A stretch of DNA of 15,597 bases from Elusimicrobiota bacterium. GTDB taxonomy: Bacteria; Elusimicrobiota; Elusimicrobia; 2-02-FULL-39-32. A program made the translations under genes and the position numbers. Positions 1-8,900 of this stretch are shown piece by piece (within the stretch, counting starts at the first letter, position 1; each line of letters begins with the position of its first letter). Under the pieces are notes generated by a model. That model had not been told where the DNA came from. It ran no database searches and saw nothing but the letters and a program-made list of their open reading frames with translations. The stretch is from contig JACPSV010000079.1 of NCBI GenBank assembly GCA_016193115.1, positions 1 to 15,597 of the forward strand, read 5' to 3'.

Positions 1-758
1 CTCAATTTAGGATGAACCATCAAGCCGACGTTGGCCGGCAACGTCCAAGGAGTCGTCGTCCAGATGACGATATAGGCATTTTTTGGTGGAACGGAACCGG
101 AATGGGAAGGAGAAAGTTTTAACTTGACGAATATGGAAGGCGATTCTTTTTCCTCGTACTCCACTTCCGCTTCCGCGAGAGCCGTTTCACAGCGCGCGCA
201 CCAAAGCACCGGTTTCAAACTCCTATAAACGTAACCTTCTAAAAGAAGCTTGCGAAAAGTGGCGAGGATAGTTGCCTCATAGGCCGGAGTCAGAGTGAGA
301 TAAGGGTTTTCCCAATCGCCCAGGATTCCCAACCTTTTGAACTCTTCCCTTTGCACAGAGACAAAACTTTGGGCATAGTCGGCCGCGGATTTTCTGAACT
401 CCATCTGGTCCACGCTATGTTTATCGGCTTTGAGTTCTTTCATCAGCTGATGTTCGATGGGAAGACCGTGGCAATCCCATCCCGGAACGTAAGGCGCGTA
501 AAATCCGGACAAAGTCTTGTACTTGACGATCATGTCTTTCAGGATTTTGTTTAAGGCGTGTCCCATGTGGATATGTCCGTTCGCGTAAGGAGGACCGTCG
601 TGCAGGATATATTTCTTCCCCTCTTTTCTTTTCCGGATCATTTTCTCGTAGATTTTATTCTTGTTCCAAAAATCTATCAGAGCGGGTTCTCTTTTAGGAA
701 GATCCGCTCTCATGGGAATAGAAGTGGAAGGTAAATGGACTGTTTTAGAGTAATCCAT
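1..758 (-). CDS. ileS: Isoleucyl-tRNA synthetase, N-terminal part (cut by window edge)
   Basis: This is a class I aminoacyl-tRNA synthetase that charges tRNA-Ile with isoleucine in the cytoplasm. Only the first 252 codons are here; the usual protein is about 900-1050 residues, so the rest lies left of the window. Translation from 758 gives a MDYSKTVHLP start and the ATP-binding HIGH motif as HMGH (residues 64-67, in PPYANGHIHMGH). The isoleucyl-type GWDCHGLPIEHQ follows, then WCARCETALAEAEVEYEE at the entry to the CP1 domain, and the Thr-rich editing peptide WTTTPWTLPAN close to the edge. It is the last visible gene of the yggS-proC-DUF167-mtnA-ileS operon, 35 bases after mtnA. A GTG directly before the ATG (759-761) is an alternative start; neither start has a strong ribosome binding site. 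The family call is secure. Confidence 0.97.
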   Translation of the reverse strand, partial: MDYSKTVHLPSTSIPMRADLPKREPALIDFWNKNKIYEKMIRKRKEGKKYILHDGPPYANGHIHMGHALNKILKDMIVKYKTLSGFYAPYVPGWDCHGLPIEHQLMKELKADKHSVDQMEFRKSAADYAQSFVSVQREEFKRLGILGDWENPYLTLTPAYEATILATFRKLLLEGYVYRSLKPVLWCARCETALAEAEVEYEEKESPSIFVKLKLSPSHSGSVPPKNAYIVIWTTTPWTLPANVGLMVHPKL

Positions 759-793
759 CACACCAGATTGAACATGGAGAGGAATGATTCGGG

Positions 794-1894
794 TTAAGAC
801 TTAATGTTAAACAGAGCTTGGATAGTTTCCAAGGTTGGAGGCCGCACAACTCCCTTCTCCGTGACAATGGCAGTCACCAAACCGTGCGGCGTGACGTCGA
901 ACGCGGGATGCCTGGCATGAGAATCCAGGGGAGCGATGGGCAAGTTGCGGATATGGGTGACTTCTTTGCGGGACCTCTCTTCAATGGGAATCTGGGAACC
1001 GCTGCGGATATTGAGGTCCACGGTTGAGGTCGGAGCGACCACATAAAAAGGGATGCGGTGAAAATGCGCCAAAACCGCCAAACCGTAGGTGCCAATTTTG
1101 TTGGCCACGTCCCCGTTGCTGGCGATGCGGTCCGATCCCACGAGAACAGCGTCAATCTTCTCCGTTTTCATTAAATGGGCTGCCATGTTGTCCGTGATTA
1201 ACTCGTAAGGAATTTTGTCTTGCGCAAGTTCCCAGGCCGTCAAACGAGCGCCTTGCAGATACGGGCGCGTTTCATCTACCAAAACTTTCTGTATTCTTCC
1301 CCTGCGATAGGCCGTGCGTATGACGCCCAGAGCGGTTCCCCATCCGGAAGTCGCCAGACTGCCCGTATTGCAGTGGGTCAGGACCACGCTGTGCGCCGAG
1401 AGAAGTTCCGAACCTAATTCCCCCATTTTATGGTTCCCAGCCAGATCTTGATCATAGATTTCGTTCGCTTCCGCTTCTAAGTATTCCCGAATCTCCTTAA
1501 TTTTACCCCGGTCGTTGCTGGCCTTGGTGCGAATCTCTTTGATCGCGTTTTTCATCCTTTCCAAAGCCCAATAGAGATTGATCGCGGTAGGACGGGTTGA
1601 GAAAAGCGTTTGAGCGGAAGCGTAAAGATGAGCCACAAGAACTTTTGCGTCCGTGAACTTTTTCTCCCAGGCCGCCAAAACCAGCCCGTAGGCCGCCACA
1701 CAGCCGATAGCCGGAGCGCCTCGCACCGCCATGTGACGGATACAGTCCGCCACTTGCGCATGCGTGCGGCAGGTGATCCACTTTTCTTGATGAGGAAGGA
1801 GAAGCTGGTTGAGAACCAAAAGACCTTTCTGCGGGGATTTGACCCAGCGAAAGGCAACGACCTTGTTTGCGGACTGAGGGTTTAAGTTTTTCAC
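794..1894 (-). CDS. mtnA: Methylthioribose-1-phosphate isomerase (eIF2B-like family)
   Basis: The 366-residue product fits MtnA, which converts 5-methylthioribose-1-phosphate to methylthioribulose-1-phosphate in methionine salvage. The related 5-deoxyribose salvage is another possible role. The family signature RGAPAIG is at residues 58-64. The catalytic pair known from B. subtilis MtnA (Cys160, Asp240) corresponds to C175 in THCNTGSLAT and D255 in GSDRIASNGD, with the same 80-residue spacing. NKIGTYGLAVLA follows, as expected. The start is GTG at 1892-1894, and its last two bases are part of the TGA of the upstream DUF167 gene (GTGA overlap), so translational coupling is likely; a GGAG lies about 9 bases upstream. 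No other methionine-salvage gene is visible nearby. The related family members are archaeal ribose-1,5-bisphosphate isomerase and eIF2B subunits, but length and motifs favour MtnA. Confidence 0.95.
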   Translation of the reverse strand: MKNLNPQSANKVVAFRWVKSPQKGLLVLNQLLLPHQEKWITCRTHAQVADCIRHMAVRGAPAIGCVAAYGLVLAAWEKKFTDAKVLVAHLYASAQTLFSTRPTAINLYWALERMKNAIKEIRTKASNDRGKIKEIREYLEAEANEIYDQDLAGNHKMGELGSELLSAHSVVLTHCNTGSLATSGWGTALGVIRTAYRRGRIQKVLVDETRPYLQGARLTAWELAQDKIPYELITDNMAAHLMKTEKIDAVLVGSDRIASNGDVANKIGTYGLAVLAHFHRIPFYVVAPTSTVDLNIRSGSQIPIEERSRKEVTHIRNLPIAPLDSHARHPAFDVTPHGLVTAIVTEKGVVRPPTLETIQALFNIKS

Positions 1895-2154
1895 GGAATG
1901 GACTCCATCATTCGCTTTAATTCTTCTTCGCGGCGTCCTTCAATCTCGACCGTTTTTTCACGGCCTTTCTCTCCCCGCACAATCTTGACCATTCTGGACT
2001 TCACCTCAAAAAACTCTGCCAAAAAACGGCACAGCTCCCGATTGGCCTCCCCATCAATGGCCGGGGCCGCTACCTTTAAACGGATAGTGCTGCCAATACG
2101 GCCAACAATGTCACTCTCATGGGCATTCGGTATCACACGCACGCGGATAATCAT
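1891..2154 (-). CDS. DUF167 / YggU family small protein
   Basis: This 87-residue protein belongs to the DUF167 (UPF0235, YggU) family, whose biochemical role is not established. Recognisable features are the N-terminal strand IIRVRVIPNA, the signature VAAPAIDGEANRELCRFLAEFF (residues about 29-50) and the C-terminal strand KIVRGEKGREKTVEIEG. Length and order match the family. The start is well supported by GGGAGG about 6 bases upstream of the ATG. It overlaps the mtnA start by 4 bases and follows proC by 20 bases. DUF167 next to yggS and proC is a recurring bacterial arrangement (yggS-proC-yggT-yggU in E. coli-like clusters), which supports the call; no yggT is present here. Confidence 0.93.
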   Translation of the reverse strand: MIIRVRVIPNAHESDIVGRIGSTIRLKVAAPAIDGEANRELCRFLAEFFEVKSRMVKIVRGEKGREKTVEIEGRREEELKRMMESIP

Positions 2155-2174
2155 TTATTCCTCCCAAAACACTG

Positions 2175-2984
2175 CTAAGAACTTTTCGACAATTCCTGAG
2201 AACGTTCTTTCGCCTTTCTAACTGCTTGCGCAAAAACGTCCGCCCAATTTTTTTCCGAAAGATAACGCAGCGCGGACTCGGTGGTTCCGCCCGGAGAAGT
2301 CACCTTCCTGCACAAATCTTCCGGCGAGTCGGATCCTTCTAACATCCGCGCGGATCCCAGCAGGGTCTGCCGGGACAACAGTTCCGCGACGTCATGGGGA
2401 AGACCCAACTCTTCGGCGGCCCGCCGTAAACTCTCCGTCAAATAGAAAAAATAGGCCGGTCCGGAACCGGAAACTGCCGTGACCGCGTCAAAATGTTCTT
2501 CCGTCAAAACCGTCACTTTCCCAACCGCCAAAAAAAACTGCGAGACAAAATCCAAGTGCGCGTCCTGAGCAAACCTGCCTTTGGTCAAAACGCTCATGCC
2601 GCACCGCGCCAGCGCCGGCGTGTTCGGCATGACCCGCACCACGGGAACCGGCAGGGAAAAATGTTTCTCAATAGTTTTCGTTTGTACTCCCGCCGCAATC
2701 GAAACCAGACAGTGATCCCGGCGCACAAACTCTTTAATCTCTGTTAGAAGCGCATCCATCCCTTGCGGTTTCACGCAGAGAAACACAAATTCAGAATTTT
2801 TGACCGCTTCGGCGTTGGAGTTAGCGCTCGCGACAGAATGCTCCGATTTTAGCGCCTTCATCCTCTCCGGATCCAGATCGAACACGAAGACGTTCCGCGC
2901 ATCCAAAAAACGGGAGTCCAAAGCGCCCCTAACCAGAGCGCCTCCCATGTTTCCAATCCCAAGAAAAGCCGTCCGAGTCGTCAG
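2175..2984 (-). CDS. proC: Pyrroline-5-carboxylate reductase, probable CTG start
   Basis: The enzyme reduces 1-pyrroline-5-carboxylate to proline with NAD(P)H, the last step of proline synthesis, in the cytoplasm. The NAD(P)-binding motif reads TAFLGIGNMGGALVRGAL. The conserved VRVMPNTPA, VSGSGPAYFFYLTESL and TSPGGTTESAL segments follow in the family order. The first ATG (2946-2948) lies inside the glycine-rich loop and would delete the first beta strand and two glycines, so it cannot be the start. Reading upstream in frame to the TGA at 3057-3059 there is no ATG, GTG or TTG. CTG at 2982-2984 overlaps the yggS TGA (CTGA), gives 269 residues and leaves the same 11 residues before the NMG loop as E. 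coli ProC. ATT at 2991-2993 is the alternative, with GGAGAG a few bases upstream. The function is secure; the exact start is inferred. Confidence 0.9.
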   Translation of the reverse strand: MTTRTAFLGIGNMGGALVRGALDSRFLDARNVFVFDLDPERMKALKSEHSVASANSNAEAVKNSEFVFLCVKPQGMDALLTEIKEFVRRDHCLVSIAAGVQTKTIEKHFSLPVPVVRVMPNTPALARCGMSVLTKGRFAQDAHLDFVSQFFLAVGKVTVLTEEHFDAVTAVSGSGPAYFFYLTESLRRAAEELGLPHDVAELLSRQTLLGSARMLEGSDSPEDLCRKVTSPGGTTESALRYLSEKNWADVFAQAVRKAKERSQELSKSS

Positions 2985-3673
2985 ATTATTAATTTTCTCT
3001 CTCCGAACAAAGCCGCGCCGATACGCACCATGCTGCTCCCTTCCTGTACGGCTGCCTCAAAATCGTGAGACATCCCCATCGAAAGGACCGGACACTTCTC
3101 CCCAACCTGCCAGACATCCCTGTACTTTTCCAGAATCTCCCTGCCTTTGGCAAAATAGGGACGCGCTCTCTCCGCATCTTCAAAATAAGGAGCCATGCAG
3201 AGGACCCCCTTCAACCGAACATTTTCCAAAGAACCCGCTTCCTCTAAAAATCGTTCCATCTCTGCGGGTAAAAGACCGGTTTTGGCCGCCTCTTCTGAAA
3301 CTTTCACCTCGACCAGACAATCCTGGACTTTCCCCAGATTGCGGGCGCGAACAGAGATTTTCTTCAAAAGATCCAGGGAATCCACGGACTGGATCAGATC
3401 AAACATTCCCAAAGCGCTGGAAATTTTGTTGCTCTGCAAATGTCCGATCAGGTGCCAAACCACGGCAGGAAACTTTGGGCGCAGCGCCTCGAACTTACCT
3501 TGAGATTCTTGTATCCTAGACTCTCCAATCTGATCTAAACCGCTTTGTATCGCCAACTCTATTCGTTCAACCGGGACATTTTTTGTCACGGCCACGATTT
3601 GGATCTCTTCCTGTTTTCTCCCGGCTTTCGCGCAAGCCCTGCCGATCCGTTCCCGCACTGCTTCAATATTCAT
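2981..3673 (-). CDS. yggS: PLP homeostasis protein (YggS/PLPBP family)
   Basis: This is a cytoplasmic pyridoxal-phosphate-binding protein of the YggS/PROSC family, a single TIM-barrel domain without known enzymatic activity that buffers PLP. The 230 residues match the family length. The PLP lysine is K31 in IVAVTKNV. It is followed by IGESRIQE, WHLIGHLQSNK and the phosphate-binding end SMGMSHDFEAAVQEGSSMVRIGAALFGER. It is the first gene after the groEL terminator and probably heads the operon. A TAGAAT box at 3690-3695 would place a promoter only about 20 bases upstream of the ATG. No clear Shine-Dalgarno sequence is seen. Its TGA overlaps the proposed proC CTG start. Confidence 0.95.
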   Translation of the reverse strand: MNIEAVRERIGRACAKAGRKQEEIQIVAVTKNVPVERIELAIQSGLDQIGESRIQESQGKFEALRPKFPAVVWHLIGHLQSNKISSALGMFDLIQSVDSLDLLKKISVRARNLGKVQDCLVEVKVSEEAAKTGLLPAEMERFLEEAGSLENVRLKGVLCMAPYFEDAERARPYFAKGREILEKYRDVWQVGEKCPVLSMGMSHDFEAAVQEGSSMVRIGAALFGERKLII

Positions 3674-3689
3674 TCTGTAAAATCAGTTT

Positions 3690-3718
3690 ATTCTATCATT
3701 TTCAGAGGGGAAAGAAAA
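3690..3718 (-). promoter_or_regulatory. Possible weak promoter for the yggS operon
   Basis: Reading the minus strand, TAGAAT (3690-3695) is a fair -10 box. The sequence 17 bases upstream, TTTTCT (3713-3718), is a poor -35 and overlaps the T-rich tail of the groEL terminator. The transcript would begin around 3683, giving a leader of only about 10 bases. Read-through from groEL is the alternative source of transcription. Confidence 0.35.
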
Positions 3719-3754
3719 GCCCCGCTCCCGAAGAAAGGTCTTCAGGAGCGGGGT
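3708..3754 (-). terminator. Rho-independent terminator after groEL
   Basis: A 9-bp GC-rich stem pairs 3720-3728 (CCCCGCTCC) with 3745-3753 (GGAGCGGGG). After one C/A mismatch it continues as GAAG/CTTC (3730-3733 with 3740-3743) around a 6-base loop. On the minus strand the hairpin is followed by CTTTTCTTTCC, so it terminates groEL transcription about 53 bases after the stop. A weaker 6-bp stem (AACAGG 3762-3767 with CCTGTT 3785-3790) lies between the stop and this terminator. Confidence 0.88.
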
Positions 3755-3806
3755 TCTCTAAAACAGGCTAGAAAGGTCTTTTAACCTGTTCGTCTTTAAG
3801 TATCTC

Positions 3807-5465
<1,659 letters not shown>

Positions 5466-5470
5466 TTAGT

Positions 5471-5773
5471 TTATAGGATTCCGAGGATGTCGTCCTGGTG
5501 CATGATGAGGTACTCCTCATCGTCCAGTTTAATCTCGGTGCCGGAATATTTGCCATAGAGAATCCGATCCCCAACCTTCACGTCCATCGGGGTCAGTTTC
5601 CCCTGCTCGTCTCTTTTTCCTGGTCCGACCGCGATCACTTCCCCTTCCTGCGGCTTTTCTTTCGCGGTATCGGGAATAATGATCCCGCCTTTTCTCTCTT
5701 CTTCCTTCTCCACTGCCTTCACGAGCACTCGATCCGACAATGGTTTTAACTGTTTTACGGTTGCAACTGCCAT
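5471..5773 (-). CDS. groS: Co-chaperonin GroES (Hsp10)
   Basis: This is the 10-kDa lid of the GroEL chamber. The 100-residue product contains [45 protein letters not shown], including the mobile loop around GGIIIPD. It ends with [33 protein letters not shown]. Length and order are normal for the family. The start has an excellent ribosome binding site, AAGGAGGT at 5781-5788, 7 bases from the ATG. It is the first gene of the groESL operon, behind a consensus promoter and two CIRCE-type operators. Confidence 0.99.
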   Translation of the reverse strand: MAVATVKQLKPLSDRVLVKAVEKEEERKGGIIIPDTAKEKPQEGEVIAVGPGKRDEQGKLTPMDVKVGDRILYGKYSGTEIKLDDEEYLIMHQDDILGIL

Positions 5774-5812
5774 GCGTATGACCTCCTTATGTTTTATTCT
5801 ATCTATTCAAAG

Positions 5813-5839
5813 TTAGCACTATGGTAACCAGAGTGCCAG
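5813..5839 (-). promoter_or_regulatory. Second, degenerate CIRCE-like operator in the groES leader
   Basis: On the plus strand TTAGCACTA (5813-5821), nine bases, then GAGTGCCAG (5831-5839) match the CIRCE consensus TTAGCACTC-N9-GAGTGCTAA in 15 of 18 arm positions. Its centre is exactly 60 bases from the centre of the first CIRCE. The 9-base spacer TGGTAACCA is itself nearly palindromic, so the transcript could also form an extended hairpin. HrcA binding is inferred. Confidence 0.6.
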
Positions 5840-5872
5840 AATAAAGGGCAAATAAAATGGGCGCTAGATATA

Positions 5873-5899
5873 CTAGCACTCCACACTCTTGAGTGCTAT
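5873..5899 (-). promoter_or_regulatory. CIRCE operator (HrcA binding site) for groESL
   Basis: CTAGCACTC (5873-5881), nine bases, then GAGTGCTAT (5891-5899) match the CIRCE consensus in 16 of 18 arm positions; the inner 8 bases of each arm are perfect. It touches the -10 box and covers the expected transcription start, the classical position for repression by HrcA, which is relieved on heat shock. No hrcA gene is in the window. Confidence 0.95.
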
Positions 5900-5926
5900 T
5901 ATACCCCATCCCCCAAACCTTGTCAA
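5898..5926 (-). promoter_or_regulatory. Consensus sigma70 promoter of groESL
   Basis: The minus strand has TTGACA (5921-5926), a 17-base spacer and TATAAT (5898-5903), a perfect match at both hexamers with optimal spacing. Transcription should begin near 5890, inside the CIRCE, giving a leader of about 117 bases before groES. The -35 box is only 3 bases from the stop codon of the preceding giant gene. Confidence 0.93.
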
Positions 5927-5929
5927 GCC

Positions 5930-8900
5930 CTACTGGGACTGAAGGAGGAGGGTGAGCACTCTTTCATCTAAACGGAGAGATTGCAAAGGTTGAGACGGAA
6001 CATTCTTGAAGGCAAATTCCCGCACTTTTTTAGAGACGTCTTTCCAAGACCAGATCATCCGGTCGGCATCCACTAATAGAACGATGGCATATCCGAAAGA
6101 AAGTCCTTCCAAATGCAGGAGGGTGCGCAGAGGATACAGCCCCCTGTCTTTGGTCAAAGTTCTGATTTTGTACGGGATCTCTTTCTCTGTGATTCCGCTC
6201 GATTTCAAGTCCGAACGAATTTGCGCTGCCGAAATCCCAGGATCACAAGCAACAAACAATTCGCAACCTCTATTGTTCCCGTCTTGCGCCGCCAAAAACC
6301 GGATAGTCTCCTTAAACGCGCTAAGATTCTCATAAGCGACCACGATGGCTCTGGGCGTATTGAGAGCGGGAGATTGTGGAACCTCATCCCCAATCCAACG
6401 GCCTATTGATTGAAGGTCGTCTTGCAGACTTCCTTTATTCGCCTTTTGCAAATGAATCTGGGAACCCTTTCTCTGCAATTTCCAGAGGTAGTCGGCAACA
6501 TTCATTAAGATGTGCGCGGCTCCGGTCACGATCCCTATTTGTAATGGAGCCCAATGTATCGAGGATAAGTAGAAAATAATCAGGCTATTGACGGTTGCAA
6601 TCGCCGCGGACACAAATTGGGATTCTGGCGGGTGGGATTGAACATACTTCCAGAGAATCCATAGGATCACGGGCATTGCCAAACCGGCTAGGACTGGAGA
6701 TAACGACGCTAAAACGAGAATCAAAGGTAGAAAATAAAGAGCATTCTCTAGGAGAAAAGGGGCTACAAAAAATCTGTAGAATCGCAAATTTTTGAGGTAA
6801 TGCCCTTGAGGCCATTGTCTTATCCACCAACCTTCAATTTCCGGAACCACCCCGCCAAACCGTTCGCCTAACGATTCCCCTTCTTCATCGGGAACCAATC
6901 CCTCCGCAGGATCTGGATCGGGCAAATTAATTAGGGAAGAGTCGTCCAACTCTGGAACTTCCAAATTGGAATCCTCTACCCCCTCCTCGCTTTCTTCCGG
7001 CGCAAACACCTTCCTAGAACCTCTTCTTTTACTCAATTCTTTCAGGATTTGCCGGTACTCCTCCTCCTGCGGCGTTGAGCGACCGGAAACTTCTGAAAGT
7101 TCAATCAGCTTATCATAATCCGTGGTTTTAAGAATTCTTCTTGCTTCAGCGAGCAAAGCGATCGTGAATATCTCTTGTCCCGGCTTGGTAAAGTCCAGAG
7201 CCATATCCAAATCCAATATAAACCGGGGATCGAACCAACCCATTTTTTCTTTTACTCCCGCAGAAACGAAACGCAGATAATCCAGGTCGTTCAAACGAGT
7301 CGTGATCACACGCGCATTTCTTAAATTTGTGATCAGCATCACAAAATTCGGATAACCTTTACAAGAGAGAACACTAAATTTTAACCCGGCAACTAAAACT
7401 TGCCCGTCTTTAAATCTTAATTCCAAACGCCTCAAAGCATCTTCATTGAAGAACATAGGTATCCATTCGGGGTTGGCGGGAGAACTGGGTGGACTCTTCA
7501 CCTGACGAGCGGGTACCGCAGGCGCGGGTCGTCTGGGCGCATTCGGCCGTCGGGATCTCGCTTCTTCCACGATCTCCACCCAGAAATTAAAATTTCCCCT
7601 CTTCGCATTTTTGTTCCGTGTGAAATCCATGAAGGCCTTATATAAGACACCTCCTACTTTGTTCTTTCTTTGTGATTTTTGGTTGATTTCCGTAATAGAA
7701 ACACCCAATCCTTCGTCCAAAGCTTTTAGGATGGCGGCAATAATTTCTTCATCGTTAAAAATAGGACCGCCGCCCAAAGTAGAAGCAAAAGGGAACGGAT
7801 CGGGCAAGAAAGGATGAAATGTCCCGGGAAGAGATTTTAGTAACCATTCCCTCAACTCATCCTTTCTTTCGTTGAAGGTTTGGTGCGTGTCAATATTCCA
7901 AGTGATGCCCAGCAGAGCGAAGAGCGCGTAAAAAAGTAAATTCATGTGCCAGGGAAGAACGTAACCTATCGCGTTGAAGAAGAGGATCGCAGGCAGAACT
8001 CTTACTCCGGACAGGGTTGCTCCCGTAAAGAATAAAACTAGTTTCTCTGTTCCGCCGAGATTCTTGTGAGCCCCAACAAAAATGGATCCGCTCGCGGACA
8101 TGCGGACGATCAAAAAGGAAACGACCGCGGTCCATTGGATCCAAACGGGGAGGGAATAGAGGGGCAGCATCAGAGACGCCCCATACGCGGTAGAGGCCAC
8201 AATTCCTAAAAGCCATGCGTTTCGCGCATTTCCGATCCTTTCCCAAATATCCTTTCTCCATATTCCATACTTCCTTTGGACAATCCATCGCGCTAAAGGA
8301 TAAGAAAAAATCTCCAAAACCGGCTCTTGATAAGGCGCCCATTCCCAGAGATGCGACTCATGAGCGTATTCTTTCCCCAACACCGATGCGGAACGGCTTC
8401 TCTGAACATCTTCAATATTTTTAAGAATCTTTTCATATTGTTTCTGCTCCCTAAATGTCCGGCCAGGATTTTCCGATAATTGAATCAATAGGTCACAATC
8501 TTCTTTACCAATCAAGGTCCTGACCTGAGTGATCAGGATAAAGTTTCTGTCCAGGGCGCCATTCACACGATTTCCATTCCCATTCCTAAAAATCGCCCGC
8601 AGTTTTTCTATCAAATGGCGGTCATACCATCCCAACTCTTCTTTAACTGAATCCGGTAGGATCCTCAAATAGTTTCGCGGACCCAGGTCGGATTTGATGA
8701 TTCCTTCTGCCTTCAATGCTCTGATAAACTCCTCGAAACCTTCCACTCCTCTAAAATTAATGCCTCCTTGAGTCCTCACGACAGGGAAATTGTGATATTG
8801 GACAGCTATAACAAGACCTTCTACTCTCCCATTCACAAGCTTGATTGTCCTTAGCGCTGCGGTATCTTGAGGAGGACAGTAAGGATGATCCCATATGATT

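Noticed and set aside
2946..2948. ATG as the proC start
   Set aside because: It lies within the glycine-rich nucleotide-binding loop and would remove the first strand of the Rossmann fold.
2800..3519. A 239-codon plus-strand open frame across proC and yggS
   Set aside because: It is antisense to two well-conserved genes and its composition (Arg, Pro and Ser rich) is typical of a shadow frame.
5953..5961. A TGAGCACTC sequence resembling a CIRCE half-site
   Set aside because: There is no matching second arm at the right spacing, and it lies inside the 3' end of the giant gene's coding sequence.
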